From Bathynomus jamesi (Eukaryota; Arthropoda; Malacostraca; Isopoda; Cirolanidae): a DNA stretch of 64,000 bases. The notes below the pieces were generated by a model. The model saw only the letters and a program-made list of their open reading frames with translations, was not told where the DNA came from and searched no databases. Positions within the stretch are counted from its first letter, which is position 1; each line of letters starts with the position of its first letter. Below, one piece after another: positions 25,901 to 39,300 of the stretch. Location of the stretch: positions 7,501-71,500 of the forward strand of contig JAJOZX010003310.1 of assembly GCA_023014485.1 (NCBI GenBank). Direction: 5' to 3'. A program made the translations under genes and the position numbers.

Positions 25901-28900
25901 CCTCTCGTTTCCTATACCAGGAGAATGTTGTTCCCGGAGCCAGCAAGTTGTCCTCTCGAAGTCGTGAGCCCAAGATCTCGGCAGCTAATTTGGAAAGTCC
26001 TAAATCCCTGGTAAGATCATTAAGTTTGGCCTGGTTGAGAGGCCTCGGCTCATTTGAAGCGGTATTTTGAGGTATATACGACTGGGACTGGTCATTGGCA
26101 TTGGTCATTGATTCATCATCAGAATCATCGAAGTCCAGGGTTTGAGGTGGGTCGGGTATTGGAATTCCAGGACCATGGGGTACAGGTCTCATAGCAGAAG
26201 GAATGTCAGGGTATACAACAATGTGTTTATTCTTCTTGTTAACTCCTGAAAATAGAAACACAGAAACATGGATATAAACTTGCATATGAAATAGAAGAAG
26301 CATTCAGACAGTGGCGGCTCGTGAGGGAAGGCTGCGGTCTGTAAGATATGAAATAGGTCGATGGAGTCTGTATATTTTCTTTCTTTTTCATTCATATTGT
26401 CCCTTCGGGGACAATATGAATGAAAAAGAAAGAAAATATACAATCATTGTATATGTAAATGTAACTTGTATAACAATATGTATGTGTAAATGTATTTTCT
26501 ATAACAATATGTATATGTAATAGTAATGTATGTATGATTACCATTATGGTGAATATTATGCTATATATGGTGAATATTACATTATGGTGAATATTATGTC
26601 AAGTTTCATACGAGGATTTCAAAATATTTAAGAAAAATAAATTTATAAGCCCACCTTGGAGGTTTGTCATGCAGAAATAGCAATCTGTCACGTGATCCTT
26701 TCCTTCTCTCCAAATCATGGGAATTCCAAAAGGCAAAGATTTCGCTCTGCCTTTGCTCCATCTTCTCAAATTTTCAATGCACGTCTTGCAGCACATATGA
26801 GGGGCGAAATTTTTGTCCTGGTCCCCTAGCTTAATTCCAAAGTATGCTCTATACATTGTCTTCACAAATTTAGTGATTTGGGACTGGTTATTTGGCATGG
26901 TAACCGTCCCACATATGTAGCAGAATCTATTGGGATCATTTTTACACGCTCTATTCATTATGAAATATTTTATTTATATGCCTGAAAAGTAAAAAAAGAT
27001 ATTATACAAGTGAAACAAGTGATGATAGATGTTACTGTTCCAATTCCGCTTTGACAAAATCACGAAAAATTCTATTTTACTTATGAGGCCATAGCCGGAT
27101 AACCTGAGCTGATTGAGAAAAACGGATTGCAGATTCGAAATCAGCAGGAAAAACTCTATAAGAATCACTTGCTATTTCTGCATGACAAACCTCCAAGGTG
27201 GGCTTATAAATTTATTTTTCTTAAATATTTTGAAATCCTCGTCTGCCAATAAACCTTTTCATTTTCATTTTATTTCATTTTCATATATATATATATATAT
27301 ATATATATCGAAGAAGAAGACAAAAGAGTGAATTTATATACAGTAATACTAAATGCCATATTTATCTTACGTTTTAAATAATAACAGAGGCCTGTGATGG
27401 TTTTGTTGTCCGAAATATTCTATCAATTAAATAGTAATTTTTGCACGCTGATTCCGAAAATAATATTAATTTTTCGTCATCACGTACAGAGTTTTCACAA
27501 AATGTCATATTTCATATTACATATGTAAGTAATTTTCATTAAAATTGACTCAATTCAATTTTGATTAAAAACTACTGCCTATAAATGTTTCCAGATTAGA
27601 AGTGACGTCATAGCGTCTTCTAGAACATTCGAGAAACGCACCGCTAGTATATAAGTGATTGACGAGCTGCGAGACGAGTCAGTCTGTCTAGTGCGTGCGA
27701 AGTTATAGTCCTTTATTATTGAAAGGTGCGCGGTGACTATATTTCTCTTTTGAAATTTGTTTATTTGTCAATGTGGCAACCAGAGGGTGTGTAAATAGTC
27801 CAAACATTTTCTGTTATATTTGTGGAAAATTTACTGTGAAAAAACAAAGGCGGGATATTACAGACTTCGTCAGGAAATCATACTAAGTGTACTTCGGCAA
27901 GAAACTATGGGATCAAGACAAATCATGGGCTCCACATAAAGTTTGCAGTGTTTGTGTTGAACAACTTCGACTGTGGAGTAAAGGTAAAAAGGATTCTTTA
28001 TCTTTTGGGATTCCAATGGTCTGGCGTGAGTCTAGAAATCACAGCAATGACTGCTATTTTTGTTCATGTAACGTGCAAGGCTACAATACTAAAAATGAAA
28101 AGGAAATTTCTTATCCAAACTTTCAGTCTGCTATAAGACCTGTTGCTCATGGACCTGGTATATCGTATACCTGTACCAACTAAACCAAATACTCTTGATA
28201 TAACTTCATCTGATTCGGTGTCTGAATGATGATGGAAACGATGATATTGATAATTTTCAAACCGAAACATCTGGTGAACCGCAATTGTTTACACAAAGTT
28301 AACTTAATGATTTGATAAGAGATTTGTGTCTCTCGAAGGATTCTTCAGAGAGTTTGGGATCAAGACTTCGTGCAAAGAACTTGCTTTCTTCCGGAACATC
28401 ATTTTACTGGTACAGAAATCAAGAAAAAGAATTCATCCAATATTTTTCTCAAGAAAATTCACTGGTATATTGCAACAATGTTTCGGAATTAATATTTAAG
28501 CTAGGCGCTGCAGTCTATGACCCAAATGAGTGGAGACTTTTCATTGATTCCTCCAAAAGAAGTCTAAAAGGCGTCCTCCGCAACGGTAACTTGTATGCAT
28601 CCGTTCCTGTGGCTCATTCGGTTCACTTGAAAGAAACGTATGAAAATCTTGAGCTTCTTCTAGCTAAGGTAAATACAAAGAACATGGTTGGCTACCTTGT
28701 GGAGACTTAAAAGTGATTTGTATGTTGTTAGATCAACAACCAGGTTATGCGAATTTTCAATGTTTTTTGTGTGAATGGGATAGCCGAGCAAGAACTCAGC
28801 ACTGGATAAAAAAAGGAATGGCCACGCAGAATCAACCTGACACCTGGTTCTAAAAACATTCAACGTGAAAGTTTGGTTGACACGAAAAAGCCCTTTTACC

Positions 28901-31900
28901 CCCGCTTCACATAAAATTGGGCTTGATTAAGCAATTTGTTAAGGCCTTGGACGAAGATGGAGATTGTTTTAAGTATCTGTGTGGTAAATTCCCAACTCTT
29001 TCGGAAGCAAAATTGAAAGAAGGCATTTTCGTTGGTCCCCAAATTAGAAAACTGACTTTGGATGAACACTTTGAAAGAACAATGAACAATCTTGAAAAAG
29101 AAGCGTGGATTGCTTTTAAGGATGTTATCAACAAATTTTTGGGGAACAACAAGGACCCAAATTACCAAAACATTGTGACCAACATGCTAAATAAGTTCAA
29201 AGAGTTGTGTTGTAATATGATTTTAAAATTACATTTCTTACATTCACACTTGGATTACTTCCCTGAGAATCTCGGAGCATTCAGCGAAGAACAAGGAGAA
29301 CGGTTTCACGAAGACATCAAAGAAATGGAGAAGAGATATCAGGGAAGGTGGGACGTCAGCATGATGGCTGATTACTGCTGGATGTTGAAACGGGATACTC
29401 CAGAATTATTACATAAAAGAAAAGGAACAGCGCGTACATTCGAGACTCAAAGGCATAGATCTCACAAGAAAACTCAGGACAAATAAAGATGAATATGTAA
29501 TTGACGTTAATAGTCTTCTTTCTTTTTAAAGTTGTTTGCATTTGTAATTAGTATAACAAAGCGAAATAAGTACCTAATGTAAATTGAACTAAATAATATT
29601 TATTTATGTTGTTGTTTTTTCCCTTCCAGTTTGCAGAAAATCCTTGCGTGATAGAAAAAATGGACACCTTATTCGAAATCAGCGTAGTTGAATTACAGTA
29701 TATAAAAAATTCTGCAAACTGGAAGGGAAAAAACAACAACATAAATAAATATTATTTAGTTCAATTTACATTAGGTACTTATTTCGCTTTGTAAGAAAAC
29801 AACTCTTATAAAGTTCTCATTCGCAGGCCTGTGTGATATAAACATTGGTGAGCATCTGCTGACGAAATGTAAATGTAATTAAAAGTGGTTGAACGAACAT
29901 TTCACAGACCATCAGTTAGAAAGATGCGTCTTCAATGGCCTTCAAAAGTTTTTGATCTCATACATGGAATAAGCAACAGAAACTGCCAAAAAATGTCATT
30001 TTGTAAAAGCTCATTTGCAGGAGTGTCGAAATAAAAAAAGTACACAAATTCCTTAATTACCTCTCTCTCTTTCTTTTTCTCAGTGCTACAGTAATAAGAG
30101 ATGAAATTAAGTACTACTGTTCGTGCAGTGCTGATTTGTGTGTTCCTTAGCTTGCGAGAAATGATCATTTGGACTTGTCCATTTAAACATGAAACACTCT
30201 CTCTCTCAGTACATATATATATATATAAGCAAAATGCTGATATAGCAATTTTTTGTTGCTAGTGATAATTGTAATGATGACAATGTGGTGAACAGCGGAG
30301 AAATGTTAGAGTGAGGAAATTTAAATACCTGATTTCTATCATTTTTAAGAGAAGTAGTAACAAAAGTTACAGGCTGACAAAGGCCCGAAGATCTCTTAGC
30401 TAGCCCAAGAAAGGAAAAAGCTAGGGAAAGAGAGAGAGAGAGAGAGAGTTACAAGGAGTTACGAGGAAGTGAGGCAGCCACAATAGCTTTGCAGACGAGT
30501 CGAGGTGGCACTCGTAGTTTTCGTTCAAACGTAGCCCACTCAAAGAGTGAAGAATTAGCAGTGAAAAGCAAGAAGGCTCTCCCCTTCTCATCCTCCCCGC
30601 GGTGGGCAGGTTTGGAAATAAAAAAAGAAGAAAACACTTAGCAATTTACGGGGAAAATATTGCCGAGAAATTTTACAGGACAGTTGGGAACTCGAAATAT
30701 ACACACGAACATCATTCACACATTTGAGCATGGATGGATTTACTCGAGAAGATCGTCTAATAGTAGGTCAAGATTGGTTTTGAACCCGTTGACGGAAGAC
30801 CCTATTCCAATAATTGACAATCTCGTACATGAAGAAGTTACTGCAAATATTCGTATTGTACCGTTTCGGTTCAAATTTATAGCCGTTACTTCGAGTCCGG
30901 TTCGTGTTTAGCGTAAAAAAAGTTTAGAATAGTCGACGTTGGCTATCCTAGTCAGAAGCTTAAAAACCAGATGAGTTCGCCCCTGAGCCGACACTTTTCT
31001 AAAGAACATAAATAAAGATCAGCGAGCCTACGAGCGTATGATTTGTGATGGACGGCCGGGATTAATTTTGTCGCTCTGGCTTGAACATTCTCAAGCGTTT
31101 GTATGTCCTTCCTCAAGGATGACAACCAGGCTTGCACAGCATAATCAAGATGGGGCTTACCTAACTCGTTGTAAAGAGGTTGAATAGCAGCTTTCCTTCG
31201 GTACGCAACCTACCTCTTAATATAACCTAGTATTTTATTACATTTCTTTACAACTTTGACGTAGTATTTGGAAAACTTGAGATCACTGCTTATAAGCACC
31301 CGTAAATCTTTTTTCAAGTTGATCGTTGCATGATCGCGCCCGTGCAGTGAGTAGTTTGCACATCGGTTTCAAGGTCTAATGTTCATTACTTTGCATATGT
31401 CCACGTTGAAAGGCATTTGCCAAGTGGTCAGTAGTATGACCGCAAAATGTATGAGTAAAATTGCATTGCAATGTTGCATAATGTTGCAAGGCATCCCCAC
31501 CCCCTTTTGTTGGCAACCCCAAAATGGGGTTGCAAGGGGTATGCAACCTGGAGTTATCCCCCAAGCTGAACCCCCCCAAAGGGGGGTGCCTAACCTAAGG
31601 GAGCCTCTTTGGGGGAGAAGGTGGGAAGACCTCACCCCCCAAAGGGGCAGAAAGAGAAAGAGAGAGAGGAAGGTGGAGAGACCCAGAGGAGGGAACCCAG
31701 AGAAAGGGTGTTCGCTTGGTTGCCAGCCAAGCTCATATGACTCCTTCATCCGCCCGCCCCTCTCTTATAGGCCCCAAATCAGCCAGTTGGCTGAGTTGCC
31801 AGATAGCGCCATGTATTTAATTATTCCTTATATTCAGCCATTTCACTGCTGAGTTGCCAGATATCGCCATGTATTTATTTATTCCTTATATTAATGTTGA

Positions 31901-33661
31901 CTTAGAAGGCTGAGTTGCCAGATAGCACCATGTATTTAATTATTCCTTATATTATTCAGCCATTTGGCTGCTGAGTTGCCAGATAGCATTTTAATTGTTC
32001 AGGTATACCTTATTAGGGAGAGTTGCTAAATACCACCATATATTTTAATTTTTATTATAGGGAGTTGCTAAATACCACCATTTATTTTAATTTATACGAG
32101 GATAGTTGTCAGGTACCACCATATATTTTTATTTATATGAGGATAGTTGTCAGGTACCACCACTTATTTTAATTTGTTAATTATATTATGGATATATTCG
32201 TGTTCAAGGAATAAATAAAACTCCAATACAACGTTCTGTTTATGAATTAATGGATATACAATGGGGCATATATATGATCAAATAATAGATCGGAAAATAT
32301 ATAGTTATATTAATTATATATAATCATACAAAACATAGTATTATCAGATATTAGTATATATTGTCATGATTTACCGTTTATTATCTACTATAATTTATTT
32401 TAATTCATTATTTCTTTCCTCTTTCGTCTATCACAATTTATCGTAATTTGAAGTTCACTAGGAAAGCTTATTAATATCGTTTAACAAATTTATTTGTTTA
32501 TTCAACAAAGTTATTTATTTTGCAATTTTTTTTCGTTAACAAAATTCAAGTTAGAGAAGAAATCATTAGAATGACAAATTCACACATCAGATATTTTGCA
32601 TCATTTTATAAAAATAAAAAAAAAACCCAATACATCATTCTGTTTATTTACATGAATTAATGGAAATACAATGGGGCATATATATGATCAAATAATAGAA
32701 CGGAAAATATATAATCATACAAAACGGAGCATTATCAAAAAAATATTAGTACAGGAAAAATATATTTCACATTTCGTACGGAAAAAAGGAAAAAATATAA
32801 ATAAATGAACAATTCGTACACACACACACACACACACAAAAGCATAACCAACAATCATCATACGAGCACAACCACCACCACACAAACTGGTGAATGCAAA
32901 GCCCCAATAGCAAAATATATACGAGCACAACAATCGTATAGACTTTTAGGAGCTCCAACAACATATGGTGAAATGAGGGTTACGACTTTTAAAAGGAGCT
33001 CATCCCATCAACAGATGAGGGCTATGACTTTTTAAGAGCTCACCCCATTAACACCACGTGTCCGATATGAGAGCTACAACCAAGCGTCCAAACGAATGAT
33101 GGTGAAAACAACAACCCACCTCCACCTTACTCACCAACAACAATCCACCAACTCCACCGCCTTACTCACCAACAACAACCCACAACCACCAGGTAGACCG
33201 ACAAGGTCTCCAAATACGACCCAATAGAGAGAGCTATTAAACATAAACAAATACGTTTATGGGGCCAAGTAAAAGAAAAGGCAATGCCAATCATTTTTTT
33301 ATTAAGCTTCTCGCGGTTTAACGAGATCTATCGAACATTTGGTGGGCGATCTTTTAGGCAAAAATCGAATAAGATAAACTAAGTTTAACACAAATACAAA
33401 TTTTCATCATAATACACAATTTTATCATTAAACTATAACGTGAAATGCGTTAATATGATTTTTAAAACAAATTAGAAATTAAATTAGGGCTTTTAAAACA
33501 AATTAGAAACTAAATTAGGGCTATCTTATTAATTTTTCCTCTTTTAGCCAATTATTGTGCTTCAATATAAATTTGCAGACTGCATTGAGTAATTCTGGTA
33601 TTTGCACAATTTGTAGAACGAATCATCGCAATCTTACGATATAGTGTTTAGAAGACAGTAA

Positions 33662-33694
<33 letters not shown>

Positions 33695-34050
33695 TAAAAA
33701 AAATATTAAAAAAAAAAAAAATATATATATATATATACCGGTTACAAGACTATTGCCAGAGTCCGCCATGCTATGAAATAGATCTTTTATTTGATCATTT
33801 TGCGTTGAACTGGATTTGTTTAATTAAACATTATTTATTCCTGAAAACCAGCGAAAACCTAATGTAACATTATTACTTAGACTAGCCCAGTTACGTCTAA
33901 CTTAACCCAGTTAAATATAACCTCATACGAGTAAATTTAAACTATCAATTTTACCATAAGCGTAGTAGACCGACCTTTTAAGTCAAGTTAGGCTACGTTT
34001 TGATCATTTCCAGTTCCGAGAAAAAAATCTCATCGCAATTTCTCTACTTT

Positions 34051-34110
<60 letters not shown>

Positions 34111-34635
34111 TATAACTGCAATGACCGCGCAGTATATAAATGAATAGAAACGACATAAGTGTTAAGGGTGCCCTCTCAGGGCATTGGTTTCTGCCCTATG
34201 TGGGAGAATTTCGATTTGTGATTGAGTGAGGTCCGTAGCATAATGGTAGAGCATCCAACCGGCAATTGGAAGGCCCTGGGTTCGATTCCTGGGCGGTTCG
34301 CCTCATTTTTCATTATTTGTTATCTCTCCTCCTCGTGTGCAGAAACGTTCCTTAACACTTATGTCGTTTCTATTCATTTATATACTGCGCGGTCATTGCA
34401 GTTATATGCGCATATTCACGATTTGCGAGGGTGCCCTCTCAGGGCATTGGTTTCTGCCCTATGTGGGAGAATTTCGATTTGTGATTGAGTGAGGTCCGTA
34501 GCATAATGGTAGAGCATCCAACCGGCAATTGGAAGGCCCTGGGTTCGATTCCTGGGCGGTTCGCCTCATTTTTCATTATTTGTTATCTCTCCTCCTCGTG
34601 TGCAGAAACGTTCCTTAACACTTATGTCGTTTCTA

Positions 34636-34667
<32 letters not shown>

Positions 34668-35910
34668 CTAATAAAAATGTTAATTGTTTATGTGATTATT
34701 TATTTGATAACTACAAAAATTATTTCGCTGATTAATTATTTTAAACAAAATTAATATAAATCGATTTTAAGTTTTAGCTAGCTTACCCCAATAAATATCG
34801 TTTTCTACGGATATTTATAAAGAAAATGGAATTTTTGGCACAACCCACATAATTGTGCCTTCCACAAACCAATTATATTTATTGTAATTTTAAATATTGT
34901 TATTGACGTTATATTATGTGTCCGTTTTTCTGCTAACTTAACTCAGTTAAATATAACCTCATACGCGCAAATTTTGCAGGATTTCACCCATTTTGTCGAA
35001 ACGGAAAATCAACGAAATGAAATCCTAATTTAACATTATTACTTAGCCTAGAGAAAAAAGATTTTCATCGCAAGTTCATCATTATTAGCTGCCAGACTGA
35101 ACTATTTATTTAATTTGTATATGTTTAATGGAAAATCGATGTCCCCCGTATAATTAATTTCTTTATTATGTAGGTATTATTAAGGGAAAATCATAGTTTG
35201 TAGACATTTTCCTCGTTCATGTCAGATGAATTTATTCAATCTCCATCTTAATACAGGATGAAAAGAAAAAACACCCATAGGTAGAAATGGCTACATGTTT
35301 TTTGGAAGAAAGAAAAAATCGCGATAAGAAGTAAGCCTAAAATTTAGATAGGCCAAGAGTAAAGCAGGAATAAAAAGTTCATCATAGGCGTCAAAAATTA
35401 AATTTAGGCTAAATAAGCCGACATTTCAGCTGTACTTGTTTAACAATAAAGTATGGAAGCCCAGTTTATGGACACATAGCTAGACTGGTTCATCTTTAGC
35501 CTAGTAGGGGGTTCGATTCCCGATGATACAGGGTTAGAGTTATGGGCTAAGCGTTAGAGTGCTGTGCCAGTTTCAGGCCCTCCTAAATGATTATTACGAA
35601 GGAAAATGACTTTTGGTGCGAATTAAACTGCTTTTTATAACCTCTCCCTTTATTCCTCACTACACATACAGTATATTCATTTTACACAGGCTCTGTCCTT
35701 CTATGGAGGTGCGGCTTTGCCGGCGCTCGCCCTTGGCCACTCCTTCCTGCATAAAAAAATACACTTATTTACTTACTTTATAAGGGCTTGAACGACGGTT
35801 CAGGATCGACCTGCGGTCGACTCCTCTGCAGCATTCCGCCTCATTTGTGGGATTTGGTGGAGGCTAGAATTTAATTATTATATGATATATCACTACCTAT
35901 TAATCACTTT

Positions 35911-35960
<50 letters not shown>

Positions 35961-36048
35961 AAAGTGCATCCTCAACATTCGAGTTTCACGTTATTGTAGG
36001 AAAACGTGAATTCTGTGAATGACTACGAAATAACGATTGCGTAAGTTG

Positions 36049-36095
<47 letters not shown>

Positions 36096-36314
36096 GGTGA
36101 TTCAGAAGTCAGGTTACATAGGGCTTTTCTGTTTCTTTGCTGGTAAATGAGTTATGAGATGTTATCGAAGGAGGAGCGCATTGATGTGATATTCCAAGCT
36201 GGCTGCACAAGCGCAATGCCGTTAACGGTGGCCATATCGAACATATGATGTGACTATTCCCTGTATCATTACATAATACAGTATTTCCCTATGTAACCTG
36301 ACTTTTGAATCGCC

Positions 36315-36377
<63 letters not shown>

Positions 36378-39300
36378 CAACTTACGCAATCGTTATTTCG
36401 TAGTTATTCACAGAATTCACGTTTTCCTACAATAACGTGAAACTCAAATGTTGAGGATGCACTCATTAAAAGATTTCAATTGTACACCAACAACGCGTTT
36501 ACCAACACTCACCATTGTCCGTCATCATTAAAACATCTTTTGTTATATAAATTTTTTTGACGCTAAAAATATCACTATTTAATCGTTGAATGTTACGTAA
36601 CTAAATCTTATTAATTATCCAATCTATATCGTATATCTATCTTCCTATTTGTTTTCTATTATCTATTAGTTTATGCGTTCATACAATAATTCATTATTGA
36701 AGTTAAATAAGAAATGTTAATTTATTTTAAGTAGCTACCAGAACCTCGGGACCTTTTCCAGTTTGTGTACCGTTTTTCATATAATTTATTTTTGCTTCTT
36801 TTCAGATCAAAAATGAGTGATAATATCAATCTCTTTAGTTAGGCTTATAAGGCTAACTAACGAAAATATCACGACCTAACCTAACCAATCGTTAGGTTAA
36901 CTGTACACCCTTGACGATTGGTTAGGTTAGGTCATGATATTTTCGTTAGTTAGCCTTCTAAAGCAAAAATAAATTATATGAAAAACGGTACACAAACTGG
37001 AAAAGGTCCGAACCTCGTAATGATATATACACACAATTTAAATATGTTGTCTTTAATACAAACACACACACAATATTAATACGAATCATTCAAAGTTTAT
37101 TCGAAAATAATACAACTCTTCCACGTATGCTGATAGGCCTAACCTAGGTTGGCTTAAGAATAAGCTGGCTATCACTATCAATTCTGTAATCATAATAACC
37201 TGATTAAAGTCCTGATTATTATTTCACAGATTTGTGTGTGTAATTTTGATAAAGTTGTCGGGGGTCAACCCTTCACTGGAAACAGTTATTCAGTTTGTGC
37301 TGTAGCCTGCAGGTCTAAGCTTAATTAAAAGAAAGTTTAATTATATATTTAAAAATGTTTTATATGTTTTTACAGCATATACACAATAATTTCTTTTTTA
37401 AACTATATAGCTACTTATTTTCTATGTAAATGGATTTTCTATTGGATAAGAGGAGGGGGAAGGGCAAGAAAAACAATTTTTTGGCGCTACTTTAAACTAG
37501 CAAGCATTTACATTATCATACATTTTAAGTTCAACAAACCAAAGCCTAAGCTACACTTGAACTCAACAAGAAAATACACTCATCTCATTTGAGGTTATCT
37601 GAAGTTAGTCTCCATAGTGTATTGTATAATCATTCCAAAAACACAGCAATTAGCCACACATCCTTAACTGTTTTAAAATAAGTGGTTAGTCACTTAATCA
37701 TTGAGCACCTAATTATTTCCGCACTAGATGTAATGAAAACAACGGTGGAGGTTCCATCTGATGATGTGATGCTTTTCCCTTCAATAAACAATGACTCTGC
37801 ACCACCCATACTCAAAGGCAGTTTTCTGAGGATTATAAAATGCATTAAATTTATACACATGTCAAAACTAAGATCTTTATACATCAAAACTATGTCAATA
37901 TTATTATCATTATCATGCAAATTTTTAACTATTAGTAAATTTCTAATTTGACAATTTCAGTAAACAGCTAAAAGAATATTAAAAAAAAATATGTGCAGTC
38001 AATCTTAAATAGCTTTACATTTATAAACCAATATTGAAATAAAACTAGACCTACTTTTTAAGTCAACTGTATATAGCATTGCCTCACGTGAAGGGGCAGA
38101 GTGATTAATGTTTTACGAGTTAACTCATGAACAATGAAATAAAGAAGTTCATGCAATTGTTAAATATCAGAATGATAAAATAAATGTAAAGCAGATATTC
38201 TATGTTGAGGGCAAAACATATTTTAGTATAAATGAAAATCTAACTTAACACAAAGTCTTTTTGGTTTAATATTAAATTATTCTGAACTAAGGGGTACTTA
38301 AAAGTTCTTTTGAAAGCTCCAAATTTTTTAAGAAATATATTGTATGTAAAACAATTGGAAACATTACCCCTCATTAAGTTATTATTATTAACAACCTGTA
38401 TCCAAATATATTCTGATAACTACTGATTACACACATTTAAGTAGAAATAAAATGATTATGTGCCAATTAATAGAAATTCCTTAGGGATTATAAACAACGG
38501 TAAGAAAGTTAAAATGTTTAATCTGACAGCAAATTGTACTAATTTTGTATACCCTCAACTTCTATACCATAAGTGATGAAAGTAGCTCGAGTAAAATAAA
38601 ATATATATATATATATTTCTCAAACACTGACTGCCAACCCTTTGAAGGCTTAGTAAATTTTATACAACACTCGCTGATTTAAAAAGTTTGATTCAATGAT
38701 AATACTTTACCAGCAGCATATGAGCTGCGCACATAAGCAAGATTCTTTATAGGCCTTAGTTCTTCATTGCGCACCTCCAATTACATTCAAATTATTGAAG
38801 CTAATTATAACCCTACCTTCCAAAATACCTCCAACTATTACTGCATATTCTGGTCTCTGTACACCTATATTCTTTCATCTTTCCAGCTCGGCTCGCTTTT
38901 CTTAATAGAGGCTTTCTAACTGAAGTACCCCTCAAAGCCTGATTTCAAAAGTGTATATACTTTATACCACTGATGTTTGAACAACGACAAGTTCAGCTAC
39001 CAGACCTGCTAGCACTTATCCTCCATCATCTTAGATATTCTCCCGTACCAAAGCAAAGGCCAGTTCAGCTACCAGATCTGCTAGCACTTATCCTCCATCA
39101 TCTTAGATATTTTCCCGTACCAAAGCAAAGGTTTCCTTCAAACATGTTGTTAATTACTGAAATATTTAAATTATCAGAGTAACCGTCAAATAACGTTTTT
39201 TCTTATACGTACCCATACAGAAAACGTTATGTTCAATGGGAAGGAAACTAAACTATTTAACTTTCCCAACATCGTTTGGCATCGTTTGGTAGCTAGACTT

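Noticed and set aside
31369..31749. 126-codon frame with Cys/Gly/Pro-rich protein
   Set aside because: It fuses palindrome terminal sequence with LINE sequence across the insertion junction; only the last 20 or so codons are real LINE.
34229..34305. Functional tRNA gene
   Set aside because: A and B boxes are present but the acceptor stem does not pair.
34222..34754. Two near-identical 88-89 codon frames
   Set aside because: They translate the duplicated tRNA-like SINE and are not genes.
37682..37951. 89-codon frame present in both palindrome arms
   Set aside because: Its conservation is explained by the inverted duplication; composition and both-strand openness give no coding signal.
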